A stretch of DNA of 64,000 nt from Rubrimonas sp036735545 (lineage in GTDB: Bacteria; Pseudomonadota; Alphaproteobacteria; Rhodobacterales; Rhodobacteraceae), in assembly GCA_036735545.1 (NCBI GenBank), contig DAINOD010000002.1, positions 62,001 through 126,000 of the forward strand, in the 5' to 3' direction. A program made the position numbers and the translations under genes. Positions 1-9,051 of the stretch are shown here, piece by piece. The notes below the pieces were generated by a model. It was given only the letters and a program-made list of their open reading frames with translations, made no database searches and was not told the origin of the DNA. Position 1 is the first letter of the stretch. Each line of letters starts with the position of its first letter.

Positions 1-1732
1 GAATGTCGCCGGCCGTCACGCGCCGGTCGGTTCCCGGCAGCGTCTCCTCGCGCAGCCAGCGGGCGATCTCGGCGGCGAGCATTCGAGCCAGCCGCAGCCG
101 GGGGTTGGCCGGCGTCGGCGCGTCGAGCGGCGCGTCCCAGGGCGGCTCGGGCGGCGCGGGATCCTTCTCGAGCAGCGGCCAGAGATCGACCCGGGCGGGG
201 ATGCGGCGGGCGGCGCGGTGCATGGGCGCCGCTCCGCCGAGACCCGCGAAATCCTGGGCGAAGGTCGCGTCGACCGTCTGCAGGATCGCCGAACCGGAAC
301 GGAAGGAGTGGATCAGCGGCGTCGCGACGAAGGGCAGCCCCGCGGCGCGCAGCCGCCCGCCCACGGCGTCGCTGGTGCGGCCGAACAGGGCGGGCTCGGC
401 CCCCTGGAAGCTGTAGATCGACTGCTTCTCGTCGCCGACCACGAACAGCGTGCGCGGCAGCGGCCCCTCGCCGGGGTCGCCGGCCAGCAGCGACTGCGCG
501 AGCCCCAGCGCCACCGCCCACTGGGCGGGCGCGGTGTCCTGCGCCTCGTCGACCAGCACGTGCTCCACGCCCCCGTCGAGCTTGAACTGCGCCCAGGCGG
601 CGGCGCCGTCGCCCTCCAGCAACGCGCGGGCGCGCTCGATCAGATCGTCGTAGTCGAGCAGCCCCGCCTCCGCCTTCGCCGCCTCGTAGGCGCGCAGGAA
701 GGCGTGGCCGTAACCCCACAGCGTCAGGGCGCGGCGCGCGGCGTCGGCGGCCTCGGCGCGGCGGGCGAAAGCCTCGTAGCGGTCGGAGAGCGCGATCAGG
801 CGCGGGCGGACGAAGGGCTGGGCGGCGTCGACGGCCTTCACCGGCACGCCGCCCCACTTGCGCGGCGCGCCGCCGGTGCGCAGCGCCTTCGTGAGGTGCG
901 CCAGCGCGAGGTCGGGGTCCGGCTCGGCCAGCGCGGCGGCGAGCGGCAGGCCCACCCGGCCGTCGTTCGCGCCGCTGGCGCAGAGCACGCGCGCGACCTC
1001 GGCCAGCGCCGCGCTGTCCACGCCGTCCCAGAACCCGGCGAAGGGCGCCTCCCCCAGCGCCGCGGCGTCGATCTCGCAGGCGGCCAGCACGCGCGCCGCG
1101 TCGGCGGGGGGGCGGAACAGCGCGCGCCGGGCGAGGACGGCCTTGTGCAGCGCAGCCATGGTCTCCTCGACCGAGAGCGCGGCGAGGCGGTCGAAGGCGT
1201 CGTCGTCGCCGCGCTCCGCCGCCTCGGCCAGCCGGTCGCGGGCCTGCTCGGCGAGGCGGTCGCGCGCGGCGTCGTCGGCCAGCGCGAAAGCGGGCGAGAC
1301 GCCGGCCTCCAGCGGAAAGCGGCGCAGGGCGGCGTCGCAGAAGGCGTGGATGGTCTGGACCTTGAGGCCCCCCGGCGTCTCCAGCGCCGCCGCGAACAGC
1401 CGCCGCGCCGCGTCGAGGTCCGCCATCCCCGCGCCCGGCGCCATGTCGTCGAGGGCGGCGAGGTCGGCGGCCAGCGGCGCGTCGTCGAGCAGCGCCCAGC
1501 GCCCCAGCCGCTCGGCGAGGCGGCGCTTCATCTCGGCGGCCGCGGCGGTGGTGTAGGTCAGGCACAGGATGCGCTCGGGCCGAACCCCGGCCAGCAGCAG
1601 CCGCGCCGCCCGGTCGATCAGCACGCGCGTCTTGCCCGAGCCGGCGTTGGCCGAGACCCATGCGGAGGTCAGCGGGTTGGCGGCGCGGCGCTGGGCGAGG
1701 CCCGCGTCGGCGATCGGCGCCGCGGTGGTCAC
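1..1732 (-). CDS. addA: AddA, double-strand-break repair helicase/nuclease subunit (partial, 3' end outside window)
   Basis: This is the first ~577 residues of the UvrD-type helicase subunit of the AddAB helicase-nuclease, which processes DNA double-strand ends for RecA recombination. Visible motifs are Walker A (SANAGSGKT, residues ~27-35), motif Ia (LTYTTAAAAEM), the DEAQDT helicase box and a VGDEKQSIYSFQGA motif. The C-terminal nuclease domain lies beyond position 1. The GTG start overlaps the addB stop as GTGA, so translation is probably coupled to addB. It is the last visible gene of a six-gene minus-strand operon. The family assignment is firm; only the missing 3' part is unknown. Confidence 0.93.
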   Translation of the reverse strand, partial: MTTAAPIADAGLAQRRAANPLTSAWVSANAGSGKTRVLIDRAARLLLAGVRPERILCLTYTTAAAAEMKRRLAERLGRWALLDDAPLAADLAALDDMAPGAGMADLDAARRLFAAALETPGGLKVQTIHAFCDAALRRFPLEAGVSPAFALADDAARDRLAEQARDRLAEAAERGDDDAFDRLAALSVEETMAALHKAVLARRALFRPPADAARVLAACEIDAAALGEAPFAGFWDGVDSAALAEVARVLCASGANDGRVGLPLAAALAEPDPDLALAHLTKALRTGGAPRKWGGVPVKAVDAAQPFVRPRLIALSDRYEAFARRAEAADAARRALTLWGYGHAFLRAYEAAKAEAGLLDYDDLIERARALLEGDGAAAWAQFKLDGGVEHVLVDEAQDTAPAQWAVALGLAQSLLAGDPGEGPLPRTLFVVGDEKQSIYSFQGAEPALFGRTSDAVGGRLRAAGLPFVATPLIHSFRSGSAILQTVDATFAQDFAGLGGAAPMHRAARRIPARVDLWPLLEKDPAPPEPPWDAPLDAPTPANPRLRLARMLAAEIARWLREETLPGTDRRVTAGDI

Positions 1733-4599
1733 GATCCGTCCTCCCATTCGCCGAAGCGGGAGAGGTGGTCGTAGTCGCCGTTCTCGCGCAGGAACCTGGG
1801 CCGGGCGCGGGCGGGATAGCCGGCGGCGGGGTCGTCGTAGGCGGCGATCAGGCGCAGCAGGCCCGCCCAGGCTTCCTCGGCCGCAGCCTCCGCGTCCGCC
1901 TCCAGCGGCTGCGCCGATCCGGCCTCGGCGCCGCCCAGGACGATGTGGGCCAGCAGCGCGGGGCGCGCGGGGCCGAGCGGCGCGAAGCCGCCGGCCATGG
2001 CGATGGCGCCCTCCAGCGGCAACTGCTTGGCGAAGGCCTCGATCTGCTTGTCGCTGGGGGCCGAGCCGGTCTTGTAGTCGTAAATGGCGACGCGCCCGTC
2101 CGGCAGCGGGTCGAGCCGGTCGGCGCGCGCGGTCAGGGTGAAGGCGGGCGCGGCGCTGGCGCGTACGCCCTTCTCCTCGACCAGCGAGGCTCCCTGGCGC
2201 ATCGCGCGGCGGGCGGTCTCGCCGGCGACCAGCCGCGCCCGCGCCCGCTCCAGCCGCGCCCGCCACAGCCGGCGCAGGGCGGGCGTCGCCGCCTCGCCGT
2301 CCAGCGCCAGCGCCGCCTCGGCCAGCGCCGCCTCCGCGTCGGGGCCGCCGCGGGCGAGCCGCTCCAGCGCCCGGTGCAGCGCCCGGCCGCGGTCGCGCGC
2401 GTCCAGCGGCCGGCCCACGGGGTCGAGCGGGCGCAGGCCCAGCACCCGGCGGGCGTAGATGGCGAAGGGGTCGCGGATCAGCGTCTCGACCTCGGTGGCC
2501 GAGAGCTGGCGCGGGCGCAGCTTCACCGCAGGGCGAGGGCGGGGCCGCTCGGCGGGGGGAACGGTCCCGGCCAGCCGCTCAAGCGGCGCGACCAGCGCGA
2601 GCAGGTCCGCCCCGCGCGCCCGCATCGCCGCCAGCGCCCCCTCGCCCACCCCGCCGGTCAGGGTGACCAGCCGCTCCAGCCAGCGCGAGCGGTTGGCCGG
2701 CGCCCCGCCCTCGCGCAGGCGGCAGGACAGCACGACGCGGGGGCCGCACGCGGCGGTCATCACGTCATGGGCGCGCAGGCCGACCAGCCGCTCGGGCGAG
2801 GGCAGACCGATGGCCGCGCGCATGGGTCGGCTGAGCCACGGGTCGGGCGGCGGCGGGGCGGGCCAGACGCCCTCGACCAATCCGCCGAGGATCACGAGAT
2901 CGGCCCGGGCCATGCGCGCGTCGAGCGGGCCGCGGATGGCGGCGCGGGGGTCGGGGCGGAAGGCGGCCTCGCGCGCATCGCCGGTCAGCGCGGCGGAGAA
3001 CAGGGGCGGATACTCGGCGGGCGCGCAGGGGCCGTAGACCTCGGTCGCGGCGACGAAGGCGCGGGCGGATCGCTCGGCGGCCTCGCCTGCGGGCCCGCGC
3101 CAGAGCTCCGGCCCCGCCAGCGCCTCCGCCGCGGCGACATGGGCGGCGGCGAGGGCGCTCAGTTCGGGCGCCGTCGCGCCAAGGGCCGCGAGGCGCTCCA
3201 GCGCCGGAATCAGTTCGGCCGCGCGCGCCTCCGGGGCCACGCGGGCGGCGTCGGCGAGGCTGGCGACGTCGATGCGGCGGCGCAGGCCGTTCACCTCGAA
3301 GCGGCGGGCGGCGCGGACATGGACGCCGCGCCCCTCCCCTGCGGCGAGCAGCGGATGCTTCAGCAGCGCGATCAGGGCCACGGGGTCGAAAGGGCGGAAG
3401 GCGACGTCGGCGACGAGGCGCAGGAACACCCCCGGCGGGGTCAGGCCGAGGGGGCGGCCGCTGCTGTCGTCGGCCTCTATCCCCCAGCGACGCAGGGCGG
3501 CGGCGACGCGGCGGGCCAGCGTCCGGTCCGGCGTCACCAGCGCCGCCGTGCGCCCCTCGGCGAGCGCGCCGCGCATCGCGACGGCGACCGCCACCGCCTC
3601 GCGCCGGGCGTCGGGCGCCTCGACCAGCGTCAGGCCCGCCATCGCGGCGGCCGCCTCGGCGCGCAGGGCCGGCAGCGCGGCGCGCCAGCGGTCGGTGACC
3701 GGGGCGGGGCGGAAGGTCTGCGCCATGAGGCGGCGACGGGGATCGAGCGCGCGATCGGGCGGCGTCCACCACGCGACGTCGCCGGGTGCGAGGCCAAGGC
3801 GGTCCAGCAGGCGGCGAAAGCCGGCCCAAGGGTGCTCCTCGCCGATCTCCGCCCAGTCCTCCGCCGCGAGGCCGGGGGCGAAGCCGGGCAGCACCACCGC
3901 CCCCTGCGGCAGGCGCGCGACGACGGCGAGGTAGAGCGCCGTCGTCGCCCGGCTGCCGGTGGAGCCGGCGGCGATCACCGGGCCGGCGGGCGGCTCGGCG
4001 GCCCAGGCCGCGGCCAGCGCCTCGGCGGCCACGCGGCGGCGCGCCTCGGGATCGACGGCGCCGCCCTCGGCCTCGGCGAGGATCGCCGGCCACGCCTCGC
4101 GCAGGATCGCCATGAAGCGCAGCGTGACGTCCCAGTGGGCGGCGTGCTCGGGCGGCGCCGCCGCATCGAGCCGGGCCAGGTCGGCGCCCTCGCGCTGCGT
4201 CTCGTCGAGCAGGGCGGAAAGGGCCGCGGCCAGGGCGGGCGCGGCGGCGCGCGGCCCGTGCTCGGGGGCGTTGTCGAGAAAGGCGGCGACGAGGCGCGTC
4301 AGCCGCAGCGCCCGGCGGCGAGGTTCGACGGCGGGGGGCGCGTCGGTCGCCGGGTCGTCGGCGAGTTCGTCCAGCGTGCCGACACGCGGCAGCCAGCAGG
4401 CGTCGGTCCCGGCCTCGAAGGCCGCCACCACGGCGCGACGGGCGCGGTTGGTGTTCACGGTCAGCGCCACGCGCGCCAGCGCCTCGGGCGGGTGTTCGGC
4501 GAGGCGGTCGCGCAGCCCGGCCACCAGCGCGGCGGCGAAGTCCTCGCCCGGGGCGACGGCGAAGACGCGCGGGCGGGCGGCGGGCGGGAACAGCCTCAC
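1729..4599 (-). CDS. addB: AddB, double-strand-break repair subunit with C-terminal nuclease
   Basis: A protein of 956 residues, the usual size for alphaproteobacterial AddB. It begins V-R-L-F-P and continues with the family-like N-terminus RVFAVAPGEDFAAALVAGL. The N-terminal helicase-like region lacks an obvious Walker A loop, which is commonly seen in the alphaproteobacterial form. The C-terminal third carries a PD-(D/E)XK nuclease, visible as RALHRALERLARG followed by IYDYKTG, the metal-binding and catalytic lysine motif. The GTG start was chosen because it overlaps the upstream murU stop as GTGA. A longer in-frame extension upstream would lie inside murU and is not protein-like. It works with AddA at broken DNA ends. 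Confidence 0.92.
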   Translation of the reverse strand: MRLFPPAARPRVFAVAPGEDFAAALVAGLRDRLAEHPPEALARVALTVNTNRARRAVVAAFEAGTDACWLPRVGTLDELADDPATDAPPAVEPRRRALRLTRLVAAFLDNAPEHGPRAAAPALAAALSALLDETQREGADLARLDAAAPPEHAAHWDVTLRFMAILREAWPAILAEAEGGAVDPEARRRVAAEALAAAWAAEPPAGPVIAAGSTGSRATTALYLAVVARLPQGAVVLPGFAPGLAAEDWAEIGEEHPWAGFRRLLDRLGLAPGDVAWWTPPDRALDPRRRLMAQTFRPAPVTDRWRAALPALRAEAAAAMAGLTLVEAPDARREAVAVAVAMRGALAEGRTAALVTPDRTLARRVAAALRRWGIEADDSSGRPLGLTPPGVFLRLVADVAFRPFDPVALIALLKHPLLAAGEGRGVHVRAARRFEVNGLRRRIDVASLADAARVAPEARAAELIPALERLAALGATAPELSALAAAHVAAAEALAGPELWRGPAGEAAERSARAFVAATEVYGPCAPAEYPPLFSAALTGDAREAAFRPDPRAAIRGPLDARMARADLVILGGLVEGVWPAPPPPDPWLSRPMRAAIGLPSPERLVGLRAHDVMTAACGPRVVLSCRLREGGAPANRSRWLERLVTLTGGVGEGALAAMRARGADLLALVAPLERLAGTVPPAERPRPRPAVKLRPRQLSATEVETLIRDPFAIYARRVLGLRPLDPVGRPLDARDRGRALHRALERLARGGPDAEAALAEAALALDGEAATPALRRLWRARLERARARLVAGETARRAMRQGASLVEEKGVRASAAPAFTLTARADRLDPLPDGRVAIYDYKTGSAPSDKQIEAFAKQLPLEGAIAMAGGFAPLGPARPALLAHIVLGGAEAGSAQPLEADAEAAAEEAWAGLLRLIAAYDDPAAGYPARARPRFLRENGDYDHLSRFGEWEDGS

Positions 4600-5276
4600 C
4601 GGACCGCCGCCTCCGCCGCGGCGAGGCCCGCGGGCGTGCCGACGTCGACCCAGCCGCCGGCGTGGATCGCCGCGCCGAGCCGCTCCGCCGCCAGCAGCCG
4701 GTCCCAGATCAGGTTGGTCGAGAAAGGCCCCTCCGGCGCGTCGGCGAAGGCGCGGGGATGGATCACCTGCGCGCCGGTGTAGACCCAGGGCGCCGTCTCG
4801 GCCGTCCGGCGGACCGGGCGGCCTGCGGCAAGGTCGAAGTCGCCCGGGCGGTCGTAGGCGACGGCGGCCTCGCGGCCGACCAGCAGCAGCAGCGCGTCCA
4901 TCGCCGCCGGCTCCCACCCCGCGCGCAGGGCCGCGACGGGCGAGGGGCCGGTCCAGATCGCGTCGGCGTTCACCGCGAGGAAGGGTTCGGAGCCCAGCAG
5001 CGGCAGGGCGCGGACGATCCCGCCGCCGGTCTCCAGCAGCCCGTCGCGCTCGTCGGAGATCACGACGTCGGGGTGGCGGACGAGATGGGCGCGCATCGCC
5101 TCGGCGAAATGGTGGACGTTGACCACGATGCGCGCCGCCCCCCACGCGCGGCACAGCGCGATGGCGCGGTCGACCAGCGCGACGCCGCCGACCGTCAGCA
5201 GCGCCTTGGGCGTGCGGTCGGTCAGCGGCCGCATCCGCGTGCCCAGCCCCGCCGCCAGCACCATGGCCGTCCTCAC
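4596..5276 (-). CDS. murU: MurU-like N-acetylmuramate-1-phosphate uridylyltransferase (nucleotidyltransferase)
   Basis: A sugar-1-phosphate nucleotidyltransferase of 226 residues. The N-terminal signature is AAGLGTRMRPLT followed by TPKALLTVGG, and an NADAIW metal-binding site lies near residue 103. In peptidoglycan recycling MurU converts MurNAc-1-phosphate to UDP-MurNAc after AmgK has phosphorylated MurNAc. The gene directly upstream is an AmgK-type kinase, which supports this role over mannose-1-phosphate guanylyltransferase, the other common label for the family. The chosen GTG start overlaps the amgK stop (GTGA); an ATG lies four codons inside. The substrate is inferred from context. Confidence 0.85.
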   Translation of the reverse strand: MRTAMVLAAGLGTRMRPLTDRTPKALLTVGGVALVDRAIALCRAWGAARIVVNVHHFAEAMRAHLVRHPDVVISDERDGLLETGGGIVRALPLLGSEPFLAVNADAIWTGPSPVAALRAGWEPAAMDALLLLVGREAAVAYDRPGDFDLAAGRPVRRTAETAPWVYTGAQVIHPRAFADAPEGPFSTNLIWDRLLAAERLGAAIHAGGWVDVGTPAGLAAAEAAVR

Positions 5277-6310
5277 GCCGCCAGCCCCAGCCGCGCCAGC
5301 GCCGCGGGCGCCGGCGCCGGCACCCAAGCGGCGACGAAGGCCCGCAGCGCGGCCAGCGCCGGATGCGCGAGATCGGCCTGCAGCACGCGCCAGACGCGCG
5401 GGAGATGGGAGAGGTGGCCGCGCTTGCCGTCCCGCACGGCGAGGCGCGCGAAGAGGCCGAGGATCTTCAGGCAGCGCTGCGCCGACAGCGCCGCGGCATC
5501 GGCGCGCGCGGTCGCGACGTCCTCGCCCCGCGCCGCCGCCCAGCGGTCGAACAGGGCGGCCGCGAGGGTCGGCGAGACGTCGCGACGCGCGTCGCCGGTC
5601 AGCGAGACGAGGTCGTAGACCGGCGCGCCGATCCGCGCGTCCTGGTAGTCGAGCAGGCCGACCCGCGCGAGCCCGCGCCGCTCGGGCAGCCAAACGAGGT
5701 TCTCGGCGTGGTAGTCGAGCAGCACGAGCGCCCGCCGGTCGCCCGCCGCCCGCGCCGTGGCCGCGGCGACCAGCGCATCGAACTCCGCCGCGGCGTCCGC
5801 CGAAGGCGCGGCCCCCACGGCGGAGGCCCACCAGTCGAGCGCGAGCCGCGCCTCGCGCCGCAGCACGGCCGCATCGTAGGCGATCGGGGCGTGGGCGCAG
5901 CCTTGCGCCTCGACGCGCGCCGGCGGCGGCTCGGCCTGCACGGCGAGCAGCACCTCAAGCGCCGCGTCGTAAAGCGCGGGCTCCGCAGCGGGATCGGCCG
6001 CGCAGACCCGCGCGAACAGCCCGTCGCCCAGATCCTCCAGCAGCGCGAAGCCCGCCCCGGGGTCGGCGGCGAGGATCGCCGGCGCCGAGAAGCCGCGCGC
6101 GCGCAGCCAGCCGGTCATGGCGACGAAGGGCGCGGTCGCGGCCCCCAGCGCCGGGTCGGCGTCCATCAGCACCGCGCCCGCCCCGCCCGGCCCGCCGTTC
6201 AGCCGCGCATAGACCCGCGGCGAGGCGTCGCCCGCCAGCGGCCGGACCGCGGCCCCGCCCCAGCCGGCGGCGCGCAGGAAGGCGGACGTCTCCTCGGCGC
6301 GCGGGCTCAT
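5273..6310 (-). CDS. amgK: AmgK-like MurNAc/GlcNAc anomeric kinase (aminoglycoside phosphotransferase fold)
   Basis: A 345-residue APH-family kinase. The catalytic loop reads LLDYHAENLVWL, with the DYHAENL form typical of AmgK instead of the HGDLHxxN of antibiotic kinases, and the metal-binding LLDYQDARIGAP follows. AmgK phosphorylates MurNAc or GlcNAc at the anomeric carbon in the cytoplasm during cell-wall recycling. The neighbouring murU-like gene, which starts within its stop codon, would use the product. The ATG start overlaps the tsaE stop as ATGA. The longer upstream in-frame extension is arginine/glycine junk inside tsaE and was discarded. Confidence 0.85.
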   Translation of the reverse strand: MSPRAEETSAFLRAAGWGGAAVRPLAGDASPRVYARLNGGPGGAGAVLMDADPALGAATAPFVAMTGWLRARGFSAPAILAADPGAGFALLEDLGDGLFARVCAADPAAEPALYDAALEVLLAVQAEPPPARVEAQGCAHAPIAYDAAVLRREARLALDWWASAVGAAPSADAAAEFDALVAAATARAAGDRRALVLLDYHAENLVWLPERRGLARVGLLDYQDARIGAPVYDLVSLTGDARRDVSPTLAAALFDRWAAARGEDVATARADAAALSAQRCLKILGLFARLAVRDGKRGHLSHLPRVWRVLQADLAHPALAALRAFVAAWVPAPAPAALARLGLAA

Positions 6311-6801
6311 GCGACGATCCCAGCCGCATCTCGGACCGCCGCCAGCGCGGCGGCCCAGCCGTGCCCTAGGGGCGTCAGCGTCAGGCGCCGCCCCTCGCCG
6401 GCGAAGTCGAGCCGCGCGAGCAGCGCCCGCTCCGGCAGATGCGGCCCCAGCCGGTCGGGCCACTCCACGAGGCAGATCGCCTCGGCGAAGGCCTCCGCAA
6501 GCCCCAGCTCCAGCGCCTCGCCGGGTTCGGCGAGGCGGTAGAGATCGGCGTGCAGGATGTCGGCCGCCGGCGTCTCGTAGCGCTGCGCCAGCGTATAGGT
6601 CGGCGAGGGGATATGCGTCTCGGGCAGCCCAGCATCGGCCAGCCGCGCGGCGATGGCGGCGCGCGCCAGCGCCGACTTGCCCGCGCCCAGCCCCCCCTCC
6701 AGCAGCAGCGCGTCGCCCGGGGCCAGCGCCCGGCCCAGCGCCGCGCCCACACGGTCGGTGGCGGCGGCGTCGGCCAGCAGCGCCTCCAGCGCGGCGCTCA
6801 C
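6307..6801 (-). CDS. tsaE: TsaE, tRNA threonylcarbamoyladenosine biosynthesis ATPase
   Basis: A small 164-residue P-loop ATPase needed for the t6A modification of ANN-decoding tRNAs, acting with TsaB and TsaD. Walker A is GGLGAGKSAL, and the family motif SPTYTLAQRYE is followed by HADLYRL and CLVEWPDRL, all diagnostic of TsaE. The GTG start overlaps the upstream kinase stop (GTGA) and its own stop overlaps the amgK ATG. The partner enzyme TsaC/Sua5, which makes the threonylcarbamoyl-AMP, is encoded elsewhere in this window at 16104-17066. Confidence 0.93.
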   Translation of the reverse strand: MSAALEALLADAAATDRVGAALGRALAPGDALLLEGGLGAGKSALARAAIAARLADAGLPETHIPSPTYTLAQRYETPAADILHADLYRLAEPGEALELGLAEAFAEAICLVEWPDRLGPHLPERALLARLDFAGEGRRLTLTPLGHGWAAALAAVRDAAGIVA

Positions 6802-8930
6802 CGCCCCTCCCAGGTCGACGGCTGCGCCGCGGGCAGGCGGCAGGTCAGCCGCGGCGTCCCGCCCCGGGGCAGGTCGAGCGTGATGCCGCCGCCCTGCGCC
6901 TCGGCCGCCCGGCGCGCCTGCGCGAGGCCGGGCGTCTCGGTGCGGCCGAGCGCCAGGCTGGGGCCAAGGCACCAGATGTCCAGCGTGTCGCCGCGGTCGT
7001 CGACGCCGATGGCCAGCGTCTCGCCCGGCGCGACGGTGGCGGTGGCGTCGGCGAGCATGTTGAAGATCAGCTGCCGGATGCGCGCCGGATCGCCCAGCGC
7101 GGCGGCGGTCTCGGGCAGGGGGCGCAGGTCGATCCTCACGCCGCGCTCGGCCAGCCGCCGCTCCAGCAGACCCAGCGCGCCCCGCAGGGCATGGGCCACC
7201 GCGACCGCGCCGCGCGCGCGCTCCACGATGCGGGGGCCTGTGGAGACCAGCGCCGCGAGGCTCTCCACGCCCTCCAGAAGCGCACCGGCGGCGCTGCGGA
7301 TATTGTTGAGATAGGCCCGCTCGGCCGCGGCGTCGCGCTTGCCGCCGTCGGCCAGCGCCTCGGCGAAGCCCATGATCGCGTTGAGCGGCGTGCGCAGGCG
7401 ATGCGAGATCTGGTCGAGCAGCGCGTCGCGCATGTCCTCCGCCGCCTCCAGCGTCTCGGCGCGTTCGCGCAGGGCCGCGGCGATGCGCTCGCCGTCGCTG
7501 ACGTCGGAGAAGGCGGCGAGCGTCGAGCCGTCGGGCATCGGCGCGATGCGCGCCGACAGGACCCGCCCGTCCGACAGCGCCATGCGGTTGGTCGAGGGCT
7601 TGCGCCCGCCGCCGCCCGCGATCGCGTCGCGCACCGTCTCCCAGATCGGCGCTTCCGGCGCCAGCGGGGTGCAGGCGCGCTCGATGTCGCTCAGATGGCG
7701 CGGCGCGTCGTCGAAGCGGGCGCCGAGCCGCCACAGCTCGACGAAAGCGGGGTTGGCCATGCGCGTCTGCCCGTCCGGGCCGAAGACGACCACGCCATCG
7801 GCCAGCAGGTCGAGCGTCGCGCGCCGGACCTCGACGGCGGTGGAGCGCCAGCGCTGCAGCGCGATGGATTCGGTCACGTCCTCGAAGATGAAGGCGATCC
7901 CCCCAAGCGGATGGGGCCGGCCGACGACGTGGATGCTGCGCCCGTCGGGCAGCTCCCAGCGCTCCTCGTAGGAGGCGCGGGAGATGTCGTCGAACAGTGT
8001 GAACAGCGTCGCCCGCCAGGCGGGATAGTCGAGCTGCTCGGGCAACTGGCGCGCCTCGCGCAGCCGGTCGAGGGTCTCGCGCAGCGTCGGCCTGCCGGCG
8101 AGCCATGCGGGGTCGGCGCCGAAGATCTCGGCGACGGCCGGGTTGGCCAGCGTCAGCCGCCGCTCGGCGTCGTAGATCGCCAGCCCCACGCGCAGATGGG
8201 CGAAGGTCTCGGTCACCGTCTCGATGAAGCGGCGCAGCACCACGTCGGGCGGGCTCTGCCCGGAACGCTCGTCGACCAGCGCGACGAAGCGCCCGGCCCG
8301 CTCCAGATCCCGCTCGCCGGAAGGCTCCGCGCCCGGCTCTCCGACCGGCTCCCCCGGCGCGGCGACGCGACGCGCGGCCTCGCCCGGCGCCGCCGGCCGA
8401 CCCCGCGCGCCCGCGCTCGACCAGCGGGTGGCGCCGGCGGCGTCGATCAGCCAGACCGGCGCGCCGGTGGCGTCGAGGGCGGCGCGCAGCGTCGCCGCCT
8501 CCGCCTCGGCCTCGGCGCGGGCGCGCTCGGAGACGTCGAGCGCGGCCGCGTGAACAGCGGCGTCGGTGAGGACCAGCGCGCATTCGCCGCCCTCCGGGCG
8601 ACCGGTGATCTCGTGGGGCCCGGCGCCGGGCAGGGTCAGGCGCATCCGCATCGGATCGCCGCGGGCGAGCAGGGCGTCGAACGCCGCCGCCGCCGCGGGG
8701 TCTGCCTCGGCCAGCAGCGCCTGCAGCGCCGACGCCGGCGCGCCCGGGCGGGCCGCCTCGCCCAGCAGCGCCCGGGCGCGGGGCGTCGCCGACGTCACGC
8801 CCTGCCGGGTCACGCAGAGCCGCGCCTCGCCCATGGCGGCGCTCGGCGCCACGGTGCGCATCGCCATCGCGTCGATCACGCGGGCGATCATGCCCGCCCA
8901 ACCGTCGCCGCGCGCTCCGTATCCTGGCAT
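6798..8930 (-). CDS. PAS-domain sensor histidine-kinase-like protein with degenerate ATP-binding domain
   Basis: A soluble protein of 710 residues with no membrane segment. It carries several PAS-like stretches: one around RVGLAIYDAERRLTLANPAV followed by a domain ending GGIAFIFEDVTES, and another around LLADGVVVFGPDGQTRMANP. A dimerisation/phosphoacceptor helix reads DQISHRLRTPLNAIMGFAEA. The following catalytic domain keeps an N-box-like RQLIFNMLADATAT, but the usual DxGxG and GxGxG loops are replaced by CLGPSLALGR and a gap. It may therefore be a poor ATP binder or a pseudokinase. The start at 8930 (MPGYG) is uncertain; internal methionines follow, and a TTG/ATG-led extension to about 9062 is possible. 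It heads the tsaE-amgK-murU-addBA operon. Confidence 0.75.
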   Translation of the reverse strand: MPGYGARGDGWAGMIARVIDAMAMRTVAPSAAMGEARLCVTRQGVTSATPRARALLGEAARPGAPASALQALLAEADPAAAAAFDALLARGDPMRMRLTLPGAGPHEITGRPEGGECALVLTDAAVHAAALDVSERARAEAEAEAATLRAALDATGAPVWLIDAAGATRWSSAGARGRPAAPGEAARRVAAPGEPVGEPGAEPSGERDLERAGRFVALVDERSGQSPPDVVLRRFIETVTETFAHLRVGLAIYDAERRLTLANPAVAEIFGADPAWLAGRPTLRETLDRLREARQLPEQLDYPAWRATLFTLFDDISRASYEERWELPDGRSIHVVGRPHPLGGIAFIFEDVTESIALQRWRSTAVEVRRATLDLLADGVVVFGPDGQTRMANPAFVELWRLGARFDDAPRHLSDIERACTPLAPEAPIWETVRDAIAGGGGRKPSTNRMALSDGRVLSARIAPMPDGSTLAAFSDVSDGERIAAALRERAETLEAAEDMRDALLDQISHRLRTPLNAIMGFAEALADGGKRDAAAERAYLNNIRSAAGALLEGVESLAALVSTGPRIVERARGAVAVAHALRGALGLLERRLAERGVRIDLRPLPETAAALGDPARIRQLIFNMLADATATVAPGETLAIGVDDRGDTLDIWCLGPSLALGRTETPGLAQARRAAEAQGGGITLDLPRGGTPRLTCRLPAAQPSTWEGR

Positions 8931-9051
8931 CGCGTCGCGTCCCTCCCGCAGGCCCGCATCGACCCGGCGTGGAAAGTATGCGGCCAAACGGCTTGCGACG
9001 GAAGATGAAGCATTCTGCGCAACTATGCCATGATAAAGGTCGTATCCCAGC

